NCBI GenBank assembly: GCA_019359175.1
Contig: JAHHHU010000003.1
Location: 248,001-312,000 of the forward strand
DNA from: Phormidium tanganyikae FI6-MK23
GTDB lineage: Bacteria; Cyanobacteriota; Cyanobacteriia; Leptolyngbyales; Leptolyngbyaceae
Length of the DNA stretch: 64,000 bases
Reading direction: 5' to 3'
Shown in pieces: positions 37,595 to 45,537 of the stretch (position 1 is the first letter of the stretch; the number at the start of each line of letters is the position of its first letter). Made by a program: the position numbers and the translations under genes. Below the pieces are notes generated by a model. The model was not told where the DNA came from, did no database searches, and saw only the letters and a list, made by a program, of their open reading frames with translations.

Positions 37595-38026
37595 ATGAAC
37601 ACCACTGCAATTGGTATTCTTGCAGGACTTATCATCCCTGCTATCTGGATCTGTAGCTTTTCGGCAGTTTCGGAACCCCAACGGCGACAGGTAAATTGCA
37701 TATTAGTTGGTTTAGCTGCGTCTACCTACGGAAATCATTCGTTTGGATTGATCGAATCAGCCGGAACCATCACAGTTCTCACGCTTGGCATTCTCGGATT
37801 GCACAACTATCGGTGGCTTGGTGCCGCATGGCTAGTACATACCGGATTGGACATCGCCCATCACCTTGTCAGCGATCCAATGTTTCGATACTTTCCTGCG
37901 TCGTCCCTAGGGTGTGCTGTGACCGATCCGATTCTCGCGCTGTGGTTCTTTGCTGAAGCACCAGATATTCGTGACGTGATAAAGCGGCTACGAGCAAAAC
38001 TTGTGTCATTGTCCAACTTACAGTGA
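37595..38026 (+). CDS. DUF6010 family membrane protein
   Basis: 143 residues from ATG 37595 (MNTTAIGILAGLIIPAIWICSF) with four membrane spans, HSFGLIESAGTITVLTLGILGLH and HTGLDIAHHLVSDP being conserved family blocks. A longer frame from 37508 lacks support. Function unknown. Base composition is lower in HIP1 than in core genes, so it may be a recent arrival. Confidence 0.75.
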   Translation: MNTTAIGILAGLIIPAIWICSFSAVSEPQRRQVNCILVGLAASTYGNHSFGLIESAGTITVLTLGILGLHNYRWLGAAWLVHTGLDIAHHLVSDPMFRYFPASSLGCAVTDPILALWFFAEAPDIRDVIKRLRAKLVSLSNLQ

Positions 38027-38133
38027 GTATAGTAGACGGATAACAACATCATAAAGTAGACGGTTAGGCTAACTATCGCGTTGCAGCGGACAGTTAAGTG
38101 ATTCTTCGTCTATTGCTTAAGGTCTTTCACTAC

Positions 38134-38175
38134 CGCTGAATGCAATCGTTAGACCGAGTCTAATTGCGTTCAGCG
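38134..38175. repeat. Long hairpin, 18-bp stem with bulge
   Basis: CGCTGAAtGCAAT / ATTGCgTTCAGCG plus inner TTAGAC / GTCTAA with loop CGA and a 3-base bulge. Carries TTAGACCGA as in the element at 37400. Located just 3' of the DUF6010 gene (about 108 bases), so possibly its terminator, but no T-run. Confidence 0.5.
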
Positions 38176-38229
38176 ATAATACTTTAAGGCTATCTCTCTC
38201 AGTTGCAAAACCTGATTTTGAACCGAATG

Positions 38230-38450
38230 CTTAAACTTCATTGACCAGCCAAGAATGGTATTCGATCGCTAATTGATGAACGATCTTCTTTTCAGTGTCG
38301 CTCAAATCAGCAATTCACACCCCGATAGCGCCAGTTCCGCTCATAGAGTTGAATAATTTCGGCTTCGCTTAGTTGTTCGATCGAAGGCTTCTCTCCCTGC
38401 CCGTAAATCGATCTTAGAAACGGTAAATCATGCAGATTGAGCGATGCCAT
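38230..38450 (-). pseudogene. Small hypothetical gene with +1 frameshift
   Basis: ATG at 38450 opens MASLNLHDLPFLRSIYGQ and runs to ERNWRYRGVNC then stop. Shifted by one base the frame continues DLSDTEKKIVHQLAIEYHSWL to the TAA at 38230. The joined product (~72 residues) resembles a small cyanobacterial hypothetical family. The break is near 38315; sequencing error is an alternative. Confidence 0.45.
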
Positions 38451-38482
38451 ACATTTGAATCGAATTTCATAACATCATTATC

Positions 38483-38531
38483 ATCTCAAATGAGACATCA
38501 TACAAGACTCGCATCAAGTCTCATTTGAGAT
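38483..38531. repeat. AGTCT/AGACT element, copy 3 (palindromic)
   Basis: ATCTCAAATGAGAC (38483-38496) and GTCTCATTTGAGAT (38518-38531) are perfect 14-bp inverted arms. AAGACT in the middle keeps the 12/6 spacing of the element at 37189. It is 22 bases 3' of the minus-strand gene ending at 38553. Confidence 0.6.
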
Positions 38532-38552
38532 AACAAAACAACGATCGTACAA

Positions 38553-38771
38553 CTAATTCGCTGTCCGATACCGAGTCAACACACTCATTGATGAGCTAGT
38601 CCCCGGCATCGGCACAATCGGGCTCCACAATCCCACCTCCACATAGCGCAACGCATGAAGCGTATGTCTCACCTCCTCAATCCCTTCCGGCGATCCGATC
38701 AAAACGTGCTGAATCTTCTCCCCACCGCGCGACTCAAACTGCTGCAATAGTTCCTGCAATCTCACATTCAT
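38553..38771 (-). CDS. Small cyanobacterial hypothetical protein
   Basis: 72 residues from the ATG at 38771: NVRLQELLQQFESRGGEKIQHVLIGSPEGIEEVRHTLHALRYVEVGLWSPIVPMPG. A longer frame begins at 38831 but has no support. Similar short proteins with (E)KIQxILVGxPEEIxxTIxxLH occur in cyanobacteria, function unknown. Confidence 0.6.
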   Translation of the reverse strand: MNVRLQELLQQFESRGGEKIQHVLIGSPEGIEEVRHTLHALRYVEVGLWSPIVPMPGTSSSMSVLTRYRTAN

Positions 38772-38831
38772 TAGGTTTTCTCCGATTTTTGCGAATCCAG
38801 AAAACCCAAAAACTAAAGCCACCCCGCGCAA

Positions 38832-39366
38832 TGGAAAACGGGGTGGCTACATTGGATGCTATCATCCTACGTTAGCCTCCCGGACTGTTACTAGCAGTCT
38901 TGGGCGGTTAGCTGCTCAAAGTTGTTACCAGCAATTTTGAGCGGCGTTGGCGGATTCAGTTTCTGGGACGTTTCAGCAAATACCACTTCACAGATTATTT
39001 GCTCAACTTGAGAGATTAAAGGATATCGATCGTAGAGTCAAGCGGTTTCTGGGGAAATGTTTTGTCGATCGATAAATTACAAGACTCGACTCAAAGAATA
39101 GAAACGTCTTTTTCAAGTAAGACTATATATTAGAGTTGTTGGGTTATAAGCTCAAAAAGCCTTGAAACCTTTTCCCAGCAAGCTTTTCAGCGATTTTTAC
39201 TCAAAACGGCTAAAACTCAATCCTGGCAAGCTTTTCAGCGATTTTTCCTGTTAAATCCCAACAGGTCTATTTATATTTAGGCAATAGAGTCAGTCTAAAC
39301 AATAGTTAGACATCTTGTAAAAATGGTAACTCTGTTAAGTAGCCGTACAGAAATGAGTGAGTTACT
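38832..39366. other. Intergenic region with 21-bp direct repeat
   Basis: 535 bases without a gene. A 21-bp exact direct repeat (starting GCAAGCTTTTCAGCG) occupies 39178-39198 and 39226-39246. An AGTCTAA/TTAGAC inverted pair lies at about 39289-39310, like that at 37440. I find no coding frame or known RNA. Confidence 0.45.
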
Positions 39367-39639
39367 ATGTCCAAGCTATGTCCCAAGTGCCAAACTACGC
39401 AGACATTGGAACACAATGGGGGGCAATGGTGTCCAAATTGTGGCAAGTTTACAGTTCCTCCCACATTGCGTCATCCTTCCAATCTTTACCCTGAGCAAAA
39501 GCAAAAATCGGCTGCGAGGATTTTACTGACTTGCTCTAGTTGCAGGCGCAAAGATAGCATGGGAGACGGTTTATACGATGATGGAGAATGGATATGTGGA
39601 GCCTGTATTGCAGGCATGGCTTATCCTCTTGAAGGCTAA
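39367..39639 (+). CDS. Zinc-ribbon-like protein
   Basis: 90 residues with four CxxC pairs: CPKC (5-8), CPNC (22-25), CSSC (56-59) and CGAC (77-80), so one or two zinc ribbons (KLCPKCQTTQTLEHNGGQWCPNC). The middle is short and polar. No strong RBS. Function unknown; precedes the DUF433 antitoxin by 30 bases. Confidence 0.55.
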   Translation: MSKLCPKCQTTQTLEHNGGQWCPNCGKFTVPPTLRHPSNLYPEQKQKSAARILLTCSSCRRKDSMGDGLYDDGEWICGACIAGMAYPLEG

Positions 39640-39668
39640 AATAATAATGAAACGTTGCAATTACTCCA

Positions 39669-39911
39669 ATGAGACTAGCTCGTATTACGAGCAATCCAAA
39701 ACGGATGAATGGGCAACCCTGCATTCGTAATCTTCGCCTTACGGTTCGTCCGGTGATTGAGCTACTAGCAACTTATCCCGATCGAGAAGAATTACATCAA
39801 GAGTTCTCAGAGCTAGAGGATGAAGACATTCGACAAGCCCTAATTTTTGCCTCTTCCTATTTGGACGATCGCATCATTGGGCTTCCTAATCGCTATGAAA
39901 CTGTTGCTTGA
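39669..39911 (+). CDS. DUF433 antitoxin-like protein
   Basis: 80 residues. ITSNPKRMNGQPCIRNLRLTVRPVIELLATYPDREELHQEFSELEDEDIRQALIFAS is the standard DUF433 pattern (antidote partner of DUF5615 toxins). DNA-binding autoregulator by family analogy. Its end overlaps the start of the toxin gene at 39895 as usual. Confidence 0.85.
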   Translation: MRLARITSNPKRMNGQPCIRNLRLTVRPVIELLATYPDREELHQEFSELEDEDIRQALIFASSYLDDRIIGLPNRYETVA

Positions 39912-40086
39912 TCAGGGATTGCCACTCTCTGCGGCAGCGTTGTTACGTGATGCAGGTATCGACACTACCCATGTTGGTGAAATTGGGATGTCTGAAGCTC
40001 TCGATCGACTCGAAAAGCATTCTACGATCGCATACTCACTCCACAATTTGAGACTCAAAGTAAGTCTACTCATAAAACCAATTTGA
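39895..40086 (+). pseudogene. DUF5615 toxin, C-terminal half lost
   Basis: Begins normally, MKLLLDQGLPLSAAALLRDAGIDTTHVGEIGMSEA, the DUF5615 (PIN-like) N-terminus. After about residue 37 the family sequence stops and the frame runs through the R1 repeat to a stop. The catalytic part (the Asp around DADF) is missing, so the toxin is dead and the antitoxin orphaned. Confidence 0.7.
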
Positions 40087-40113
40087 GAAAGTGAGACTCA
40101 AACGCTCGATCGT
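40025..40113. repeat. R1: first of three ~87-bp intergenic repeats
   Basis: Core CAATTTGAGACTCAAAG then AAGTCTACTCATAAAACC and GAGACTCA, bounded by CGATCG on both ends. Most diverged of the three. It lies over the truncated toxin's 3' end. Palindrome TTTGAGACTCAAA inside. Confidence 0.75.
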
Positions 40114-40178
40114 ACTCTTCTCAAATCACAGCGATCTCATAAAGTATCATGTGATTGCTGTAATCGAAACTCCAATCT

Positions 40179-40595
40179 GTGTCTGCTAAAGATATTTTTC
40201 ATGATGCCGTGAAATGAGCATTACAAAAAGAACAATGGATCATCACTGACGATCCGCTGAAATTTAAATTTGGCGACATTAACTTTCAAGTCGATTTAGG
40301 AGCAGAGCAACTCCTAGCAGCAGAACGATCAGGCGAAAAAATTGCGATCGAAATCAAAAGCTTCCTCAAACCTTCAGCCATCACAGATTTCTACTCTGCA
40401 TTAGGGCAATTTCTCAGCTATCGTCTTGCCCTAGAATCCGGCGAACCCGATCGAACCCTCTACCTTGCAGTCCCCCTCGACACCTATCAGACATTTTTTC
40501 AAACCGAATTTGCCCAAACTGCGATACAACGATATCAAGTCCTGATCGTTGTACATGAACCAACCCATGAAGTGATCGTGCAATGGATAAACTAA
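40179..40595 (+). pseudogene. xisH: XisH, in-frame stop at codon 13
   Basis: The frame GTG 40179 reads SAKDIFHDAVK, then TGA (40215-40217), then ALQKEQWIITDDPLKF and so to TAA at 40595, 139 codons with all else intact. QVDLGAEQLLAAERSGEKIAIEIKSF is the PD-(D/E)XK-like XisH core. XisH is one of the fdxN-element excision controlling factors of Anabaena. The stop may abolish the protein unless a downstream start or readthrough is used. Confidence 0.75.
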
Positions 40596-40918
40596 CCCAG
40601 TATCGCAAGTACGTTCAAACATTATTGAATCAGTACGCCAAAGATGACATTTCAAATGACGAAATAGAAGTTCAACTTATTTTTGACTGCGATCGCGATC
40701 ATTACCAATGGATGAACGTCGGCTGGCAACATTTCACCCGCATCTATCGCTGTATCCTACACATCGACATCAAAAACGAAAAAATCTGGATTCAACAAAA
40801 CCTCACCGATCAAGATCCTGCTGAAGAACTCGTCAAAATGGGTGTCTTGAGAGAAGACATTATTCTCGGCTTGCACGCACCTTATAAACGACCTTACACC
40901 GATTATGGGGTAGCTTAA
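40583..40918 (+). CDS. xisI: XisI
   Basis: 111 residues, intact. MDKLTQYRKYVQTLLNQYA, VQLIFDCDRDHYQWMNVGWQ, RIYRCILHIDIKNEKIWIQQNLTD and the end ILGLHAPYKRPYTDYGVA are diagnostic for XisI. It partners XisH in fdxN excision control, or acts as an antitoxin-like partner in the many unlinked pairs. Overlaps xisH by 13 bases. Confidence 0.93.
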   Translation: MDKLTQYRKYVQTLLNQYAKDDISNDEIEVQLIFDCDRDHYQWMNVGWQHFTRIYRCILHIDIKNEKIWIQQNLTDQDPAEELVKMGVLREDIILGLHAPYKRPYTDYGVA

Positions 40919-40946
40919 ACCCTTTAAGAAAAAGCAAGCAAAGATA

Positions 40947-41033
40947 CGATCGAACTCACCCAACAATTTGAGACTCAAAATAAGTCTACTCATAAAACCG
41001 ATTTGAGAAAGCGAGACTCAGAAGCTCGATCGC
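40947..41033. repeat. R2: ~87-bp intergenic repeat
   Basis: CGATCGAACTCACCCAACAA, the palindrome TTTGAGACTCAAA, then AAGTCTACTCATAAAACCG and GCGAGACTCA, ends CGATCGC. Same length as R3 and 81 of 87 bases identical (counted by eye). 28 bases 3' of xisI. Confidence 0.8.
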
Positions 41034-41130
41034 TTAACTTTGCACCGAAAAGCATTTCATGATCGCATTGCATTCAGCGTCACGATTCGCGATCGTACAA
41101 TAAAGAAAGTATGGCAAAAGAGGAATTTCA

Positions 41131-41721
41131 ATGGCGTATGGCGACTTTAAAACACTAAATCAAGCATTAGCCGCATTCCAATTGACACTCATCAACCAAC
41201 CCCGACTGTTTCAAACCATTCCACTCATTGCCCCCTCATCCAAACTACAAAATCGATTAGAAGAAGGTATCGACCTCGCCTTAGCAATCTCAACCGAAAA
41301 AGCACAATCCGAGCTAATCATCGCCCCAATTCTGCTCGAAGTTCGTGAGATCGCTCAACCTCAGTCCTCGCTATTCAGCGGAGTCAGCCTCAATGCTGAT
41401 CCAGCAGCCGGATTAGTCGGAGAATGCGACTTCATCTTATCGAAGTCATCCAATCAGCTAGAAGTCACATCCCCGATCGCAGTTCTCGTCGAAGCGAAAA
41501 ATAACGACATCAAATCAGGACTCGGACAGTGTGTTGCACAAATGGTCGGCGCACAACGCTTCAATGCAGATAATTCACTCACAATCATCGGAGCCGTGAC
41601 CACAGGAGTATTATGGCGATTCCTAAGATTAGACGCTCAAACCCTGGAAATTGACCTCACCGAATATACCGTTCCCCTTCAAATTGAAACGGTTTTAGGC
41701 ATTCTCAAAAGTCCGTTCTGA
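41131..41721 (+). CDS. PD-(D/E)XK-like hypothetical protein
   Basis: 196 residues. GLVGECDFILSKSSN (Asp) and SPIAVLVEAKNNDIKSGLGQCVAQMVGAQ (E-A-K) form a restriction-endonuclease-like core with the helix G-L-x-Q-C. N-terminal part (NRLEEGIDLALAISTEKAQSELIIAPILLEV) matches a cyanobacterial hypothetical family. Same family type as the broken gene at 34249. A nuclease role is possible but unproven. Start GGAATTTCAATG is weak. Confidence 0.72.
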   Translation: MAYGDFKTLNQALAAFQLTLINQPRLFQTIPLIAPSSKLQNRLEEGIDLALAISTEKAQSELIIAPILLEVREIAQPQSSLFSGVSLNADPAAGLVGECDFILSKSSNQLEVTSPIAVLVEAKNNDIKSGLGQCVAQMVGAQRFNADNSLTIIGAVTTGVLWRFLRLDAQTLEIDLTEYTVPLQIETVLGILKSPF

Positions 41722-41751
41722 TCTTTCGCTCACCCGTTCAATTCCTTGCCG

Positions 41752-41838
41752 CGATCGAACTCACCCAACAATTTGAGACTCAAAATAAGTCTAGTCATAA
41801 AACCGGCCTGAGAAAGCGAGACTCAAAAGCCCGATCGC
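41752..41838. repeat. R3: ~87-bp intergenic repeat
   Basis: As R2 with 6 differences, 31 bases 3' of the PD-(D/E)XK-like gene. Ends CGATCGC. No similar copy is seen between xisI and it. Confidence 0.8.
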
Positions 41839-42361
41839 ACAATCATCTCCTCACCCTGTGCAAATAAAACGAAGCCGACTCCAGCCCCTTCGTCGATTCC
41901 TGCATAAACTCAATCAGATGATGCGCCACCAATCCCACGTGAATCACCTTGTTCAATCTTCGGCTTCTTCGCGGCTATAAGTCGGAAAAACACACAAAAT
42001 CTTGTGGTGTTCGGAATACATCGAGTTTGACCCTGGCGTTTCATCAAATGAGGAGAAGGCAGAAGCGTTGTCATAAGACAAATTTTCTCAATTTTATGAA
42101 GAACGATCGCGCAAAAACAATGAACACCAACCGCCAAGTCAAAATCAGCAAACATCTACGATTAAAAACAAACGATTTCGGTTAGCTCAAAACAATGTAT
42201 CGCAGAGTTCAACTATCAGTTCAACTGTCTCAGCCCAACCTCAATCACTTCGCTCCAAACTCATCCACGATCGACATTCCTTCTCCAAAAAAGCGTGTTC
42301 CAGAACAAGCCTTAAACCACATAATTCTAGTTCTGGAACTCCTCATCACCTTAGAATCACA
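41839..42361. other. Intergenic region with small remnant
   Basis: About 520 bases. On the minus strand an unassigned fragment reads VIHVGLVAHHLIEFMQES then KGLESASFYLHRVRR and stop (41843-41944), perhaps a C-terminal gene remnant. No other gene seen. Confidence 0.35.
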
Positions 42362-42961
42362 TCACTTCTTACAAAACTTCTCCTCCAAACTCAGCAAGTC
42401 CACCTCCTGCCAATCAATGTTCTTCCCGGCATGGTAAGCCGTCTCGATCGTCGTCCTATCCTTGTTCAAAATTCCATCGATCGAATCTGTCGGTAGTCCT
42501 TGTTTCTCAAGTCGTTCCTGAATCCTACGTCGCAACGCTCGAAAAGCCTGCTTCGTAATCGGCCCAAACACCCCATCAATGCACCCATCATAGAGTCCCT
42601 CCTGCTTTAGCCGAGCTTGAGCATCTTCCAACGACAGCAACTCCGCATCCTCAAGCAACAGTGGATCAGGCTCCCCCGTATGTCTGCTCAACAAATGCTC
42701 CATCCACTTCGGCTCGATCGCAAACTTCAGTTTCTCCTGCTGCTGCTGAATAAACTTCTCGTCAATCAATCCCAACTCATGCCCCAAGATGTGATCAACT
42801 TCATCAATTAGAAAGTCAAGCATTGGATCTTTCTGTGCATCCTCCAAAATCGCCTGAACGCGATCTGCCTCTGTTTCAGTTAACGTCGGTTGACATTCCA
42901 ACCTGTAATACTCGTTTAGTACAAGTCGGTAATCTTCCAAGGCCTGAATGAAATTGTCCAT
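42362..42961 (-). CDS. Peptidoglycan-binding-like domain protein
   Basis: 199 residues from the ATG at 42961 (MDNFIQALEDYRLVLNEYY). Acidic helical N-terminal part (EADRVQAILEDAQKDPMLDFLIDEV). The C-terminal half holds LSLEDAQARLKQEGLYDGCIDGVFGPITKQAFRAL, similar to a peptidoglycan-binding_1 domain, then a second similar unit (GLPTDSIDGILNKDRTTIETAY). No signal peptide, so a cytoplasmic role is likely. Not in a clear operon. Confidence 0.6.
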   Translation of the reverse strand: MDNFIQALEDYRLVLNEYYRLECQPTLTETEADRVQAILEDAQKDPMLDFLIDEVDHILGHELGLIDEKFIQQQQEKLKFAIEPKWMEHLLSRHTGEPDPLLLEDAELLSLEDAQARLKQEGLYDGCIDGVFGPITKQAFRALRRRIQERLEKQGLPTDSIDGILNKDRTTIETAYHAGKNIDWQEVDLLSLEEKFCKK

Positions 42962-43212
42962 AGTATTTTCCTGCACGCATTACATGACAAAACAATCCCA
43001 GTCCGCTCCTTTGTTCTTGACAGAGAAGCGGCAGTGGTTGAATCGCCTCCATACAATAGGTGCTACCGCTTCCAAGAATGTGACATATCTTTGCTCTAAA
43101 AGTTTCGATTCCGCTCTTAAAAATCCTCTGACGACTGATCTTAGGGGCAGATCGGTGTCACACTCCGAGGCAAAAAAACACTGTATTCATGAAGCCCTCA
43201 CTGTGAAAACTT

Positions 43213-43821
43213 ATGAACGACTCAGAAAAGGATTGTCAGAGAAGAGCGATCGAAGAAGTTATGAATCAAATTCTTGACGCAGATAGCCCCCATGCTTACT
43301 CGATGATTCCAACTGTGAGACGTTACATTTACCGATTTAACCTAAAGTCTCGTGTCGAACCTGCCGAGATACTCATCGAAGCCTATCTAAGAGCGCTAAG
43401 GGCAACCAATGAGGAAATTAAGATCGAGAACCCTAAAGCGTGGCTTAGATCCACGGCATACAACATTGTTCGAGAGCGCAGTCGAAAAGAGAAAAAAGAA
43501 TTTCCCACCGATCCGCAAGCACTCGTTCTAGATTCAGCCTGCGAACCTGGCAACCATTGTGAAGCAAACTGCGATCGTAATTTAGCAATTCTTTGGCAAG
43601 CATTCAAACAACTCAGAGCCGCCGAACCTGAGATTGCAGAACTAATAGACTTGCAAATTTTGCAGCAGATGTCTTGGTCAGAAATTCAGCAACATTTCCG
43701 CAACCAAGGTCGAAAAACACCAACCATAGAAGCTTTGCGCCAAAGAGCCAGTCGCGCCAAAAAAAAGCTCCGACAACTATTCCACAAACTCGGCGGAGAA
43801 TACGAGCCGCTCCGATTCTGA
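43213..43821 (+). CDS. Sigma-70-family (ECF/SigG-like) factor
   Basis: 202 residues. Region 2-like ILIEAYLRALRATNEEIKIENPKAWLRSTAYNIVRERSR and region 4-like LIDLQILQQMSWSEIQQHFRNQGRKTPTIEALRQRASRAKKKLRQLF are present. No anti-sigma gene is adjacent. Cyanobacteria have similar minor sigma-like proteins; regulon unknown. RBS weak. Confidence 0.75.
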   Translation: MNDSEKDCQRRAIEEVMNQILDADSPHAYSMIPTVRRYIYRFNLKSRVEPAEILIEAYLRALRATNEEIKIENPKAWLRSTAYNIVRERSRKEKKEFPTDPQALVLDSACEPGNHCEANCDRNLAILWQAFKQLRAAEPEIAELIDLQILQQMSWSEIQQHFRNQGRKTPTIEALRQRASRAKKKLRQLFHKLGGEYEPLRF

Positions 43822-43967
43822 CAACACTTTGTCGATCGAGGGAGATCAAAGGTTTCTTTGATCTAATTTGCGCTGTTGCCTCAAAGTAAGCCCGATCGAC
43901 CTGTCACATGATTGCCTATTTAGTCATCTATTGATATAGCAATCATTTAAAACAAGGAGCCTTTTCT

Positions 43968-44186
43968 ATGTTGCATTGGCTTTATTCTATGCCAGAGCGC
44001 TTAGAAGATGAAGACGAAGCGATCGTGGTAAATGTTCTCGATCGCGACAAAGAATGGCAGGTTGATTTTCAAGCGACATACTGGATTGCACGATCGCGCC
44101 GACCCCTAACCCTCAAAATCGGTGATACAGTGCGCGTCATCGGACGACAAAACAACACCTTGTTCATCGAAACCATTCCACATTAA
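43968..44186 (+). CDS. NfeD-C-like OB-fold small protein
   Basis: 72 residues: EDEDEAIVVNVLDRDKEWQVDFQATYWIARSRRPLTLKIGDTVRVIGRQNNTLFIE, matching the soluble C-terminal OB-fold of NfeD. No membrane part or protease, so a short form of the kind common in cyanobacteria. RBS AAGGAG lies before the ATG. Function unclear. Confidence 0.72.
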   Translation: MLHWLYSMPERLEDEDEAIVVNVLDRDKEWQVDFQATYWIARSRRPLTLKIGDTVRVIGRQNNTLFIETIPH

Positions 44187-44189
44187 TTC

Positions 44190-45116
44190 TCAAGCCATTG
44201 CACTCACCACCGGAGCAGCTTCAAACTCAGGCAGCGCTCCCAACTTACGAATCGAAACATTCACCTCAATCCCCAAATAATCCCCAGCATCCCCAAACCA
44301 AGACCCCGACAAAGGAATCACCTGCCCAGGGTGACGCGCGATCGCGACTCGAATCAAATCAGATCCCGCCGTAATCCGATTCGTCGGATCATAAGCTCGC
44401 CACCCTGCACCCGGAAGATAAACCTGCATCCAAGCGTGAGTAGCTCCAGAACCCGTCATCCCGACCTCACCCCCATCCAGAGCCGAATCATACAGATACC
44501 CACTCACAAAGCGGCAAGCTAACCCCAATCGCCGCGAAGCCTCAATCATCAGCCAAGCATAATCCCGACAAGTTCCCGACTGTAAGCGCAATGTCTCAGC
44601 CGGATTCTGAGTTCCTTCTGTCTCGCGAACTTGATAGGTCAGAGAACGATTGATACTATCCATCATCCGCTGCAATACATCCAAAGTATTGTCTTGATCT
44701 CCTGCGACAAAGCTTTTTGTCCAAGCAGCAAGACGACCTTCAGGATCTTCGCTATGCGGACGGATAAACACTGATAAATCGTTCCATTCATCGGGAGTGT
44801 ACTGTACAGGCACTTCCTCTGCACGAGAATCTAATGGAAAATCAGCGATCGCAGGAATCCCAAAATGCTCTCCCCGAACCCGATAGGTCACAATCAATTC
44901 TTTCGCTAGTTCACCAAATTCGAGCAGTGCCACATTGTTTGAGAGCGTATCCATCATCCAGCGAGTTTTACACGGAAGATTCGTTTCCAGCGAATAGCTC
45001 AGAATCCGTCCGCCATAGCCCGTACTCGGTAAGAAGATAGCGCGATGTTCCCCAAAGCTCACAGGATTGCGATACCGATAGGTTGTAGTGTGTTCCAAAT
45101 CATAAATGATACCCAT
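44190..45116 (-). CDS. Transglutaminase-like protein
   Basis: 308 residues. N-terminal beta domain (YDLEHTTTYRYRNPVSFGEH), then the catalytic Cys in SGTCRDYAWLMIEASRRLG, His in GATHAWMQVYLPGAGW and Asp in YDPTN. Cysteine-protease or amidase fold, no signal peptide. Substrate unknown. Convergent with the NfeD-like gene, 3 bases apart. Confidence 0.88.
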   Translation of the reverse strand: MGIIYDLEHTTTYRYRNPVSFGEHRAIFLPSTGYGGRILSYSLETNLPCKTRWMMDTLSNNVALLEFGELAKELIVTYRVRGEHFGIPAIADFPLDSRAEEVPVQYTPDEWNDLSVFIRPHSEDPEGRLAAWTKSFVAGDQDNTLDVLQRMMDSINRSLTYQVRETEGTQNPAETLRLQSGTCRDYAWLMIEASRRLGLACRFVSGYLYDSALDGGEVGMTGSGATHAWMQVYLPGAGWRAYDPTNRITAGSDLIRVAIARHPGQVIPLSGSWFGDAGDYLGIEVNVSIRKLGALPEFEAAPVVSAMA

Positions 45117-45227
45117 AGCACTTCGTCCCCATCAAAACTTACTAATATTGACACAGAGATGAGATTCATTGATCTCTGTGTCAATACTGCCAGACCGATG
45201 AGATTAGCGATGATTTCAATTAAAAAA

Positions 45228-45374
45228 CTACTGCACGATGTGCGTATTGGTGCTGAAGTAATAGAACGCTGCTAGAAGCACGATCGATAGCGCTCCAATC
45301 AAAGTGCTAACCAAAAGAACCGCAGAAGACTTCTGACTCTTAGTTGTTTCTGTATTAGATGTATTAGATTTCAT
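45228..45374 (-). CDS. Small single-span membrane protein
   Basis: 48 residues: MKSNTSNTETTKSQKSSA then AVLLVSTLIGALSIVLLAAF (membrane) and YYFSTNTHIVQ. AAGGAG before the ATG (minus strand) at good spacing. Not found in any family I know. It sits between the transglutaminase and the caspase-STAND gene. Confidence 0.5.
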   Translation of the reverse strand: MKSNTSNTETTKSQKSSAVLLVSTLIGALSIVLLAAFYYFSTNTHIVQ

Positions 45375-45537
45375 TGTACTAACTCCTTTCAACGTAATTT
45401 AGTCACTATTTTGAAGAGAACAAACCCAAAGGACATCCAGCTTTAGAGCTAAACCATTTTTTCTAATTGAGTATGTCCGATCATCGTGATCTATCCTCAG
45501 AGCTACCAATCTAATTCGAGTACAGGCTGAGAGTAGA

